Shown: piece after piece, positions 5,264 to 12,082 of the stretch
Layout of the letters: the number at the start of each line of letters is the position of its first letter
Position numbering within the stretch: position 1 is the first letter of the stretch
NCBI GenBank assembly: GCA_046727175.1
Contig: JBKPCD010000218.1
Span: 1-12,082 of the forward strand
DNA length: 12,082 bases
From: JBKPCD01 sp046727175
Lineage (GTDB): Bacteria > Acidobacteriota > Vicinamibacteria > Vicinamibacterales > 2-12-FULL-66-21
Direction: 5' to 3'
Translations under genes and position numbers: made by a program
The notes under the pieces: model-generated
What the model was told of the DNA's origin: nothing
The model's database searches: none
The model's input: the letters and a program-made list of their open reading frames with translations, nothing else

Positions 5264-7615
5264 ATGAGCATCGAGGCAAAACCCGGCAAGTCACTCGGCG
5301 TTGCGATGAAGCGCAAGGAAGATCCGCGGTTCATTCAGGGCAAGGGACACTATGTCGACGACATCTCTCTACCCGGCATGCTCTACATGGCAATCGTGCG
5401 CAGTCCTTACCCGCACGCAACGATCACGTCCATCGACATCAGCGAGGCGATCAAGGTCCCCGGTGTGAAGGCCGTGATCACCGGGAAGGATCTTGAAGCC
5501 GCTGGTCTCGCCTGGCTCCCAACGTTCCACGGCCTCGACAAGCAGATGGTGCTCGCGATCGGCAAGGTCCTGTTTCAGTATCAGGAGGTCGCTGCCGTTT
5601 ACGCGGAGTCGCGGGGCGCAGCGGCCGACGGTGCCGAAGCCGTGCAGGTCGATTACGATCCGCTTCCCGTCGTCGCGGATCCCTTCACGGCGAAGAAGGA
5701 CCAGACGATTCTCCGGCCGGACCGCGAGGCCAAGACCAACCATATCTACCACTGGCAAGTCGGCGACAAAGATGGCACCGCGCAGGCGCTCGACGGCAGC
5801 GCGAAGAAAGTGAAACAGCGGATCTGGTTCCAGCGCTGTCACCCGGCGCCGCTCGAGCCGTGCGGATGCGTAGCCGAGTTCGACAAGATGGGCCGGCTGC
5901 AGTTCCATGTCACCTCGCAGGCGCCGCACGTGTATCGCACCGCACTGTCGCTGGTGACCGGCATCCCCGAGGACAAAATTCACGTCATCTCGCCGGACAT
6001 CGGCGGCGGGTTCGGCAACAAGGTACCGGTGTATGCCGGCTATGTTTGCGCGGTCGTCGGCGCGCTGAAGCTGGGGCGTCCCGTGAAATGGATCGAGACG
6101 CGCACCGAGAACCTGACCAGCACGGGCTTCGCGCGCGACTACCACATGGACGTCGAGCTCGGAGCGACTGCCGACGGCAAGCTCACAGCGCTGCGTGTGT
6201 CCACCGCCGCCGATCACGGCGCCTTCGACGCGGCCGCCGATCCGACGAAGTATCCCGCCGGCATGTTCGGCGTCGTGACAGGCAGCTACCAATTTCCGGT
6301 CGCGTTTGCCGAGGTGGATGCGTACTTCACGAACAAAGCGCCTGGCGGAATCGCGTACCGGTGTTCATTCCGCGTGACGGAGGCGAGCTACGGAATCGAA
6401 CGGGCGATGGACATCCTCGCCGACGAGCTGGGGATGGACGCGGCGGAGCTTCGACGGAAGAACTTCGTGAAGAAGGAGCAGTTTCCGTACGCGTCTGCGC
6501 TCGGGTTCACCTACGACAGCGGCGACTACCACCAGGCTCTGGAAAAGGCGCTCGACAAGATCGGCTATCCGGCCCTGCTGAAAGAGCAGGCGGAAAAGCG
6601 CGGGCGCGGGGAGCTCATGGGCATTGGGATCTCGACGTTCACCGAGGTCGTCGGCGCGGGACCGTCGAAGCATTTCGACATCCTCGGCATCAAGATGTTC
6701 GACAGCGCCGAAGTTCGCATTCACCCGACCGGCGCCGGCATCGTGCGTGCCGGCACGAAGTCGCAGGGCCAGGGGCACGAGACGACATGGGCACAGATCG
6801 TCGCGGAGGAGCTGGGACTCGATCCGCAGACGATCATGGTCGAGGAGGGAGACACCGACACCGCGCCATACGGGCTGGGGACCTACGCGAGCCGCAGCAC
6901 GCCGGTCGCGGGCGCCGCGATTGCCACCGCTGCGAGGCGCGTGCGCGAGAAGGCGAAAAAAATCGCTGCGCACCTGCTCGAGGTCGGCGAAGCGGATGTC
7001 GAGTGGAAGGATTACAACTTTCAGGTCAAGGGGGTCCCCACCAAGAGCGTGACGATGAAGGAAGTGGCGTTCGCGGCCTACACCAACCCCGGGCCGAACG
7101 AGCCGGGGCTCGAGGCGACCAATTACTACGATCCTCCCAACATGACGTTCCCGTTCGGCGCGTACATTGCGGTCGTGGACGTCGATCGCGAGACCGGTGA
7201 AGTGAAAGTCCGACGCTTCCTCGCGCTCGATGACTGCGGAACCGTCATCAACCCGCTCGTGGTCGAAGGGCAGATTCATGGCGGGCTGACCGAAGGCTTC
7301 GCGATCGCCTTCATGCAGGAGATCCAGTACGACGCGCAAGGCAACAATCTCAACACGAACTTTACCGATTACCTGCTGCCGACGTCGCTCGAGACCCCGC
7401 ACTGGGAGACGGCCAACACCGTTACGCCGAGCCCGCATCATCCGCTCGGGGCAAAGGGCGTAGGCGAGAGCCCGAACGTCGGCAGCCCGGCCGCGTTCGT
7501 GAACGCTGTCATCGACGCGCTGTCACCGCTGGGTGTCCGGCACATTGACATGCCCGTGACGCGCGACAAGGTGTGGCGCGCGATCCGCGACGCCGAGGCC
7601 AGGCGGAAGAAGTAG
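5264..7615 (+). CDS. coxL: CO dehydrogenase large subunit CoxL, form I (Mo-Cu)
   Basis: A 783-residue molybdopterin subunit that oxidises CO to CO2. The active-site loop GGIAYRCSFR places the copper-binding cysteine at residue 367, which is the form I signature; form II and other relatives have AYRGAGR. Matching by eye to the Oligotropha carboxidovorans enzyme from memory, Gln219 corresponds to Gln240, Cys367 to Cys388 and Glu735 (GAKGVGES) to Glu763. The cofactor motifs GGGFGNK (247-253), SQGQGHETT (500-508), VVGAGPSK, DTAPYGLGTY and ALDDCG are all present, as is RCHPAPLE. Start ATG 5264 has GGAGG 9 nt upstream. It is slightly shorter than the approximately 809-residue reference, with no internal break. 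It follows coxS and precedes coxG behind a strong hairpin. No signal peptide is seen, so assembly is cytoplasmic, on the inner face of the membrane. Confidence 0.96.
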   Translation: MSIEAKPGKSLGVAMKRKEDPRFIQGKGHYVDDISLPGMLYMAIVRSPYPHATITSIDISEAIKVPGVKAVITGKDLEAAGLAWLPTFHGLDKQMVLAIGKVLFQYQEVAAVYAESRGAAADGAEAVQVDYDPLPVVADPFTAKKDQTILRPDREAKTNHIYHWQVGDKDGTAQALDGSAKKVKQRIWFQRCHPAPLEPCGCVAEFDKMGRLQFHVTSQAPHVYRTALSLVTGIPEDKIHVISPDIGGGFGNKVPVYAGYVCAVVGALKLGRPVKWIETRTENLTSTGFARDYHMDVELGATADGKLTALRVSTAADHGAFDAAADPTKYPAGMFGVVTGSYQFPVAFAEVDAYFTNKAPGGIAYRCSFRVTEASYGIERAMDILADELGMDAAELRRKNFVKKEQFPYASALGFTYDSGDYHQALEKALDKIGYPALLKEQAEKRGRGELMGIGISTFTEVVGAGPSKHFDILGIKMFDSAEVRIHPTGAGIVRAGTKSQGQGHETTWAQIVAEELGLDPQTIMVEEGDTDTAPYGLGTYASRSTPVAGAAIATAARRVREKAKKIAAHLLEVGEADVEWKDYNFQVKGVPTKSVTMKEVAFAAYTNPGPNEPGLEATNYYDPPNMTFPFGAYIAVVDVDRETGEVKVRRFLALDDCGTVINPLVVEGQIHGGLTEGFAIAFMQEIQYDAQGNNLNTNFTDYLLPTSLETPHWETANTVTPSPHHPLGAKGVGESPNVGSPAAFVNAVIDALSPLGVRHIDMPVTRDKVWRAIRDAEARRKK

Positions 7616-7645
7616 CGGGCTAGGCGCGCCATGGGCGCGCCCCGC
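7615..7645 (+). repeat. Strong GC hairpin between coxL and coxG
   Basis: GGCGCGCC (7623-7630) and a second copy (7634-7641) flank ATG. Because the 8-mer is its own complement, the copies are both direct and inverted repeats and can form an 8-bp all-GC stem with a 3-nt loop. GCGG (7615-7618) and CCGC (7642-7645) can extend it past a small bulge. It begins at the coxL stop codon and has no following T-run, so RNA protection or partial termination is more likely than full termination. Confidence 0.5.
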
Positions 7646-7656
7646 GGTCTAATTAC

Positions 7657-8103
7657 GTGAAGCTCGAATACAAAGGGCAGGAGAAGATTCCGGTCGGCCC
7701 GGACACGGTCTGGGCGTTCGTGACCGAACCCGACAAGGTTGCCCACTGCCTTCCGGAAGTCGTGCAGGTGGATCTCAAGGACGCCACGCATTTCGATGTG
7801 ACGGTACGCGTCGCGGTAGGACCGGTGCGCGGCAACTTCAAGCTGAAATGCGAGCTGCTGCCGGACGCCGCGAAGCGCCACGTGGATATCAAGGTCTCGG
7901 GTGGCGGTCTGGGCAGTACCGTCGATTTGACCGCGGGTGCCGACGTCGTTCCCGCGCCCGACGGTTCCACGATCCTCGACTGGCGCGGTGTCGCGGAGGT
8001 CCGCGGTCCGGCGGCCGCCGTCGGCGGCCGCGTGCTCGATGGGCAAGCGCAGAAGTTGACTACCCAGACGTTCACCAACATCCGCGAGAAGCTGTCGACA
8101 TGA
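7657..8103 (+). CDS. coxG: CoxG-family SRPBCC protein
   Basis: A 148-residue member of the CoxG family (SRPBCC/START-like fold). Family features are the opening KLEYKGQEKIPVGPDTVWAF, LPEVV at the first loop, a central GGGLGSTVDL strand and the closing RGVAEVRGPAAAVGGRVLDG helix. In Oligotropha carboxidovorans CoxG recruits CO dehydrogenase to the cytoplasmic membrane through a hydrophobic C-terminal anchor. This protein stops right after the SRPBCC domain (REKLST) and has no such anchor. The only possible start in frame after the upstream stop at 7621 is GTG 7657, and no Shine-Dalgarno precedes it, so translation may be coupled to coxL or weak. Its stop overlaps the next start (ATGA). Family call is firm; the membrane role is inferred. 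Confidence 0.88.
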   Translation: MKLEYKGQEKIPVGPDTVWAFVTEPDKVAHCLPEVVQVDLKDATHFDVTVRVAVGPVRGNFKLKCELLPDAAKRHVDIKVSGGGLGSTVDLTAGADVVPAPDGSTILDWRGVAEVRGPAAAVGGRVLDGQAQKLTTQTFTNIREKLST

Positions 8104-9122
8104 GCGGACGTCCAGCCGAGCTCTTCGAACGGCTCGCCGCGCTCGGACGCGGCGGACAGCCGTTCGCCGTTGCGACCGTCGTGGCGCGCCGCGCGCCCGT
8201 ATCAGCACACCTGGGCGACCGCGCGATCGTGTTCGCCGACGGCCGGATGGAAGGGTTCGTCGGCGGCGCGTGCTCGCGCGAGATCGCGAGAAAGCAGGCG
8301 CTCGAAGTCCTCCGAACGCGTCAACCGCGACTGGTCTCGATTCGACCGGACGCGACCGGTTTGGTGGCCTCGGATCCCGAGCACGTCACCGTTCCGATGA
8401 CCTGCGCCTCGGAAGGCGCGATCGACGTCTACATCGAGCCCTTCGTTCATGCACGCCGGCTCGTCATCGTCGGTGCGACGCCCGTCGCCGAGGCGCTCGC
8501 GCGGACAGCGGCCAGCCTGGACTACGACGTGACGCGGGTCGTCGAGGCGCGGGAGCTGCGCGATGTCGAGGCGCCCGCCACGCCGGGCGTCGCCGTCGCC
8601 TCGCTCGATTCGCTCGGTGACGTCGTCACGAACGCCGGCGCCGACGCCGCGGCCGTCGTGGCGTCGCAGGGACACTATGACGAGGAAGCGCTCCAGGTGA
8701 TCCTTGCGGAGCCGCCGTCGTACGTCGGCCTCGTCGCGTCGCGCAAACGGGGCGCGACGGTCCGATCCGTGCTGGCCGACAGCGGCGTATCGAACGTGGA
8801 CGCAGTACGCTGCCCCGCCGGGCTTGATCTTGGCGCGCGCACGGCGCCGGAAGTCGCGCTCTCGATTCTCGCTGAAATCGTCCAGCACAGGCCGGAAAGG
8901 GCACTGACGAACGAGCCGTCCACGGCGCCTGGCTCCGCGGATGGATCGCGGGCCGACAAAACTCCCGCAACGGCAACGGATCCGGTCTGCCGTATGGACG
9001 TCGAGATCGCGACCGCACGCCACACCGCGGAGATCGACGGCACCGTCTACTACTTCTGCTGTGCGGGCTGCCGGGTCCAGTTCGTAAAGGACCCGCATGC
9101 GTTTCTGTCCAGGCCCGCATGA
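8100..9122 (+). CDS. coxF: CoxF-like XdhC protein fused to a C-terminal YHS domain
   Basis: A 340-residue fusion. Residues 1 to about 275 are an XdhC/CoxF-type maturation protein: a GGACS loop (Cys58) and TCASEGAIDVYIEP (Cys102) in the N-terminal domain, then a Rossmann-like domain from LVIVGATP (residues 121-128) with YVGLVASRKRG and CPAGLDLGA. A Pro/Thr/Ser/Ala/Asp-rich linker (about 276-293) leads to a YHS metal-binding domain with DPVCRMDV (Cys297), YYFCCAGC (Cys320, Cys321, Cys324) and a DPHAFL end. YHS/TRASH domains bind copper or other soft metals. XdhC proteins handle the sulfurated molybdenum cofactor, so the fusion suggests delivery of copper to the Mo-S-Cu site; this is inference. 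It is joined by ATGA overlaps to coxG and coxD, so the three are translated together. Confidence 0.88.
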   Translation: MSGRPAELFERLAALGRGGQPFAVATVVARRAPVSAHLGDRAIVFADGRMEGFVGGACSREIARKQALEVLRTRQPRLVSIRPDATGLVASDPEHVTVPMTCASEGAIDVYIEPFVHARRLVIVGATPVAEALARTAASLDYDVTRVVEARELRDVEAPATPGVAVASLDSLGDVVTNAGADAAAVVASQGHYDEEALQVILAEPPSYVGLVASRKRGATVRSVLADSGVSNVDAVRCPAGLDLGARTAPEVALSILAEIVQHRPERALTNEPSTAPGSADGSRADKTPATATDPVCRMDVEIATARHTAEIDGTVYYFCCAGCRVQFVKDPHAFLSRPA

Positions 9123-10063
9123 TCGACGCGTCCGCCATCCGGAGCCGCTTTGCCGAACGCGGGTTCATCACAAACGAGGCGTTCGCAACCGCGCTGCAGC
9201 TGGTGCTTGCGCTCGACAAGCCGCTGCTCGTCGAAGGTCCGGCGGGAGTCGGAAAGACCGAGAGCGCCAAGGTGCTCGCCGACGTGCTGGGCACTCGCCT
9301 GATTCGCCTGCAATGCTACGAGGGGCTCGACTCGCTGACGGCGCTGTACGAATGGAACTACCCGCGACAGATGCTGCACATCCGCCTGACCGAAGGGTCC
9401 GGCGCCGATCTCGCGTCGCGGGAGGCAGAGATCTTCGGAGAGGCGTTTCTGCTCAAACGCCCGCTGCTCGAAGCCATCACGCAGGACCGGCCGCCCGTGC
9501 TCCTCATCGACGAGGTCGATCGCGCCGATGAACCCTTTGAAGCGTTTCTCCTAGAAGTGCTGGCCGAATGGCAGGTGACAATTCCCGAGCTCGGCACGAT
9601 CCGCGCGCGGCATGCGCCGCACGTCGTGCTCACGAGCAATCGGACGCGTGAGCTCTCGGACGCGCTCCGACGCCGGTGTCTCTTTTTCTGGCTGCCGTAT
9701 CCATCGCTGTCGGAAGAGATTGCCATCCTCCACGCGAGAATTCCCGGGCTCGCGGATCGGCTCGCCGCCGAAATCGCCCGCGCCATGAAGATCTTCCGCA
9801 CGCTTCCGCTGCAAAAAGCGCCAGGTGTAGCGGAGAGCCTCGACTGGGCGCGCGCGCTCATGACCCTTCACCGCGATCACCTCGATGCTGCCGCCGTCGC
9901 GCAGACGCTCGGGTGCGTGCTGAAAGTCCACGAGGATCAGCGGACGCTCGACTCGCACCCTGAGGCGCTCGGACCACTGCTGGACACCGCGCCGGAGACG
10001 CTCGCGCCGGGCGGACACAGCCTTGAGACCGACTTCGGTTTGGGCACAGTCGATCGTCGATAG
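9119..10063 (+). CDS. coxD: MoxR-type AAA+ ATPase CoxD
   Basis: A 314-residue AAA+ ATPase of the MoxR/CoxD group. Walker A is GPAGVGKT (residues 40-47), Walker B is LLIDEVD (Asp131, Glu132), sensor 1 is TSNRT (Asn174), and the arginine-rich ALRRRC follows. The LQCYEGLDSLTALYEWNY segment is typical of CoxD relatives. In Oligotropha carboxidovorans CoxD is required to turn an incomplete molybdenum site into the mature Cu-S-Mo cluster, and MoxR ATPases usually work with a VWA protein, here coxE directly downstream. The start at ATG 9119 overlaps the coxF stop. The C-terminal tail after HEDQRTL is Pro/Gly-rich and probably variable. No membrane segment is visible. Confidence 0.93.
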   Translation: MIDASAIRSRFAERGFITNEAFATALQLVLALDKPLLVEGPAGVGKTESAKVLADVLGTRLIRLQCYEGLDSLTALYEWNYPRQMLHIRLTEGSGADLASREAEIFGEAFLLKRPLLEAITQDRPPVLLIDEVDRADEPFEAFLLEVLAEWQVTIPELGTIRARHAPHVVLTSNRTRELSDALRRRCLFFWLPYPSLSEEIAILHARIPGLADRLAAEIARAMKIFRTLPLQKAPGVAESLDWARALMTLHRDHLDAAAVAQTLGCVLKVHEDQRTLDSHPEALGPLLDTAPETLAPGGHSLETDFGLGTVDRR

Positions 10064-10065
10064 TC

Positions 10066-11247
10066 GTGTTCCCTTATTCCACTCTTCCCGAGAATCTGGC
10101 CGCCTTTTGCGACCAGCTGCGTCGCGAGCACGGGTTCCGCGTCGGACCGCGTGAGCTCGCGGACGCCGCACGTGCCTTGACGATCGTTCCACTGGCTGAC
10201 GAGCGCGTCGTACGCGATGCCCTCCGACCAATCCTGAGCCACACCCAGGCCGACGTGCTCGCGTTCGACGCTGCGTTCGACCGGTTCTTTCATGCGCGTC
10301 CTTTCAATGATCACGCCGATCCGCGACAACAGGATCCCGAACTGCTCAGCGTGCCAGCCAGGTCGGCGCTTCACGATGCCGAGCTGGACGCGCGTTCGAG
10401 ATTCGGACCCATACAGCATGTGGCGGATGCTCACGTGTACGCGACCGACGCCGGAACCGCGGACGACCTGGAGCCTGGCGCCGTTCGACTGCGTTACAGC
10501 CCGCTCGAAGGCGAGGCACCGCCGCCCGTGCTGGCTCCGCCGGACGAAGAGTGGAGGACGGCCGCGAGGGCGCTGGTCAACCGCTTCGAGGGGGGCCTCT
10601 CGCGGCGCTGGCGGCCGTCGCCGCGCGGCCAGCGATTCGATCTGCGTCGCACGCTGAGAGGCAGCCTGCATACGAGCGGCGAACCGGTGCTGCCTCGATG
10701 GCGCGCGCGCAGGCGACGACGGGCGCGATTCGTCATCGTCGTGGATGGCAGCCGATCGATGGGGGAGTCCTCGATTGCGGCGCTGCAGATCGCGTCAGCC
10801 ATTGCGAGCGCAACGGGGAATGTCGAGGTCTTTACGTTCTCGACCGCAATACGACGGGTCACACCGGAGGTTTTACGCGCGGCGGCGGGCGCGCGCGTAC
10901 GGCTTCCAGCGCTTCAGCACGCGTGGGGCGGCGGCACGAGCATCGGCGCAAGCCTGAAGGATCTGCTTCAGCGATCGGCGGATCGTCTGCTCGGACGCGA
11001 CAGCGTCGTGATCCTCGCAAGCGACGGCCTCGAAGCGGGGGACCCCGCCGTTCTCCGCGACGCGATGTCGCGGCTGCATCGCCGATCCGCATCGATCATC
11101 TGGTTGAACCCGCTGCTCGGATCGTCCGGGTACGAGCCCGTGGCGCAGGGCATGCGCGTCGCGCGTCCGTTCGTGACGACGTTCGCGTGGGTTGGGGACG
11201 TCGCGTCGCTGTTGCAGTTAGCGCGCACCGCGGGCGTGCGCGCGTAG
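10066..11247 (+). CDS. coxE: VWA-domain protein CoxE
   Basis: A 393-residue CoxE-family protein, the usual partner of the CoxD ATPase in maturing the CO dehydrogenase active site. An N-terminal helical part (residues 1 to about 200: FCDQLRREHGFRVGPRELADAARAL) leads to an Arg-rich stretch and a C-terminal von Willebrand factor A domain. Its metal-ion-dependent adhesion site is complete: DGSRS (Asp227, Ser229, Ser231), Thr291 in GGGTS and Asp320 in ASDG. WLNPLL and FVTTFAWVGDVASLLQLA are family features near the end. It starts at GTG 10066, 2 nt after the coxD stop, so translation is probably coupled. It is the last gene of the operon and faces a convergent gene. Confidence 0.92.
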   Translation: MFPYSTLPENLAAFCDQLRREHGFRVGPRELADAARALTIVPLADERVVRDALRPILSHTQADVLAFDAAFDRFFHARPFNDHADPRQQDPELLSVPARSALHDAELDARSRFGPIQHVADAHVYATDAGTADDLEPGAVRLRYSPLEGEAPPPVLAPPDEEWRTAARALVNRFEGGLSRRWRPSPRGQRFDLRRTLRGSLHTSGEPVLPRWRARRRRRARFVIVVDGSRSMGESSIAALQIASAIASATGNVEVFTFSTAIRRVTPEVLRAAAGARVRLPALQHAWGGGTSIGASLKDLLQRSADRLLGRDSVVILASDGLEAGDPAVLRDAMSRLHRRSASIIWLNPLLGSSGYEPVAQGMRVARPFVTTFAWVGDVASLLQLARTAGVRA

Positions 11248-11288
11248 CGGAATCACCCTTTCATCGCCGCGCCTCGGACCTGATCACC

Positions 11289-11307
11289 TGGCGCCTCGAC
11301 TGGCGCC
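11289..11307 (+). terminator. GC-rich hairpin in the convergent spacer after coxE
   Basis: GGCGCC (11290-11295) and GGCGCC (11302-11307) pair around the 6-nt loop TCGACT. CTGGCGCC can be read as a direct repeat as well, though the first copy is 11289-11295 plus flank. The hairpin is 42 nt past the coxE stop and 34 nt past the end of the convergent gene. There is no T-tract on either strand, so any termination would be weak or factor-dependent. Confidence 0.35.
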
Positions 11308-11340
11308 GAACCAGCCAAGGCGAGGTCAGTGACGCGCGAG

Positions 11341-12082
11341 CTATTGGTACGTCACGACGAGCTGCGGGCGGTTGCCCGCATTCGCATTGCCGCCCGAGTA
11401 GTAGCCGATGTAGTCAGCGCGCACGTTGTCGTTGTCGTCGAGCTCGAAATAGATGCGGAACTGCGTTGTCCCCCTCTTGTTGACGGCGAGAGCGCCTGCG
11501 GCCGTGAGGACGCCTTCTGACCACGCTCCGTTCGAGGCGGCGTTGGTCAGGCTTGCGCCGTGGACGACGAAAGGCGACACCTCGAAGTCGCTCGCTTGAA
11601 GCGTCGTCGAACCCGAGAGGCCGCCGGTCTGAACGTCCACCCACGCGGTACCGTGCGTGCTGGAGGGATTCGTGCCGGTAACCGTGCCGCGTCGCAGCCG
11701 CAGCGTCACAGAGACAATCGTGGCGCCATCCGGGATGGCCGATGTGTCGAAGGAAGACGACGGCCCTGTACTGACGGTCCGACTTGTCGTCCCCCCCTCG
11801 CAATGCGCCGGCATTGCTCGTGCTGGCGTCGACCGAGCCGCCCACGCCACTTGTCTCTGCCGACTCCAGCACGTAGCCGTCCTGGGCGTCGACGGAAGTA
11901 AACGTCAGCGTGGTCGTCGCGGGGTTCACGACGTGCGGCGCGGCGCTATTGTTGCCGGCGCTGTTTTTCCAGTCGCCCGCTCCCGTGAAGGTGGCGGTGA
12001 GGACGTGGCTGCCCACCGTTAGGGCCGTGGCGTTGAAGGACGCGTGGCCCGTGCCGTCGACGGTCACCCCGGAGGCCCATAC
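11341..12082 (-). CDS. C-terminal part of a secreted Ig-like/DNRLRE-domain protein, with a frameshift
   Basis: The 5' end lies beyond the window. From the right edge the frame reads VWASGVTVDGTGHASF then ALTVGSHVLTATFTG, the end of a bacterial Ig-like repeat (Big_3_5 type). A TTLTFTSVDAQDGYVLESAE linker leads to the start of a DNRLRE-type beta-sandwich (GGDDKSDRQYRAVV). At about 11752-11757 the frame is lost. One frame over the domain continues as SFDTSAIPDGATIVSVTLRL, then HGTAWVDVQTGG, FRIYFELDDNDN and the closing NRPQLVVTYQ at stop 11341-11343. Removing one base joins the halves into 247 codons exactly. Such domains end large exported or surface proteins of unknown ligand. It may be a real pseudogene or one base error. 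It converges on coxE and has no visible link to CO oxidation. Confidence 0.75.

Noticed and set aside
5369..7441. Long minus-strand open frames opposite coxL
   Set aside because: They are shadows of the strongly conserved CoxL frame and show Arg/Asp/Val-rich composition without domain signatures.
1..12082. CRISPR arrays, insertion sequences, integrase or attachment sites
   Set aside because: No regularly spaced repeats, transposase or integrase motifs, or terminal inverted repeats with target duplications were found.

Overview
The window is GC-rich (by eye well above 60%) bacterial DNA from a free-living aerobe. Its core is a complete-looking aerobic carbon monoxide dehydrogenase (CODH) operon. 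The large subunit carries the AYRCSFR active-site loop and the other residues of a true form I (Mo-Cu) CO dehydrogenase, and the structural genes run in the form I order coxM-coxS-coxL. The base composition, the CoxL type, and flanking genes such as a DNRLRE/Ig-like surface protein and a short secreted 'SHDGHGG' protein suggest a soil or sediment bacterium. Acidobacteriota (Vicinamibacteria-like) is my best guess, from recollection of similar proteins rather than from a search.

Left flank, 1-1868: a secreted protein gene on the minus strand (41-662) is broken by two apparent single-base deletions. Divergent from it is a 26-residue remnant of a zinc-dependent alcohol dehydrogenase (792-869), cut off just before an intact gene for an alpha/alpha-toroid (squalene-cyclase-like repeat) protein (912-1868) that lacks a recognisable catalytic DxDD motif.

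Cofactor section, 2016-3673: an XdhC/CoxI-family molybdenum-cofactor maturation protein (+) converges with, and overlaps by 37 bp, a MobA/MocA-type nucleotidyltransferase (-). The latter appears to be leaderless and is divergent from the cox operon. The 154-bp divergent region (3674-3827) holds an inverted repeat (3691-3717) and two TAGAAT boxes facing opposite ways.

Cox operon, 3828-11247: coxM (FAD), coxS (2x[2Fe-2S]), coxL (Mo/Cu), coxG (SRPBCC), an XdhC-family coxF fused at its C-terminus to a YHS metal-binding domain, coxD (MoxR AAA+ ATPase) and coxE (VWA protein). Junctions M/S, G/F and F/D are ATGA overlaps and D/E is 2 nt apart. The spacers around coxL hold hairpins and a heptanucleotide repeat. 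The genes form one job: electrons from CO at Mo-S-Cu pass through the two Fe-S clusters to FAD, while MobA, the two XdhC proteins, CoxD and CoxE would make, sulfurate and copper-load the cofactor, and CoxG would attach the enzyme to the membrane. No coxB, coxC, coxH, coxK or regulator gene is visible.

Right flank, 11248-12082: a short convergent spacer with a GC-rich hairpin, then the 3' end of a minus-strand Ig-like/DNRLRE-domain protein, cut by the window edge and containing one more frameshift. Both edges of the island are therefore marked by damaged genes, while every cox reading frame is intact.
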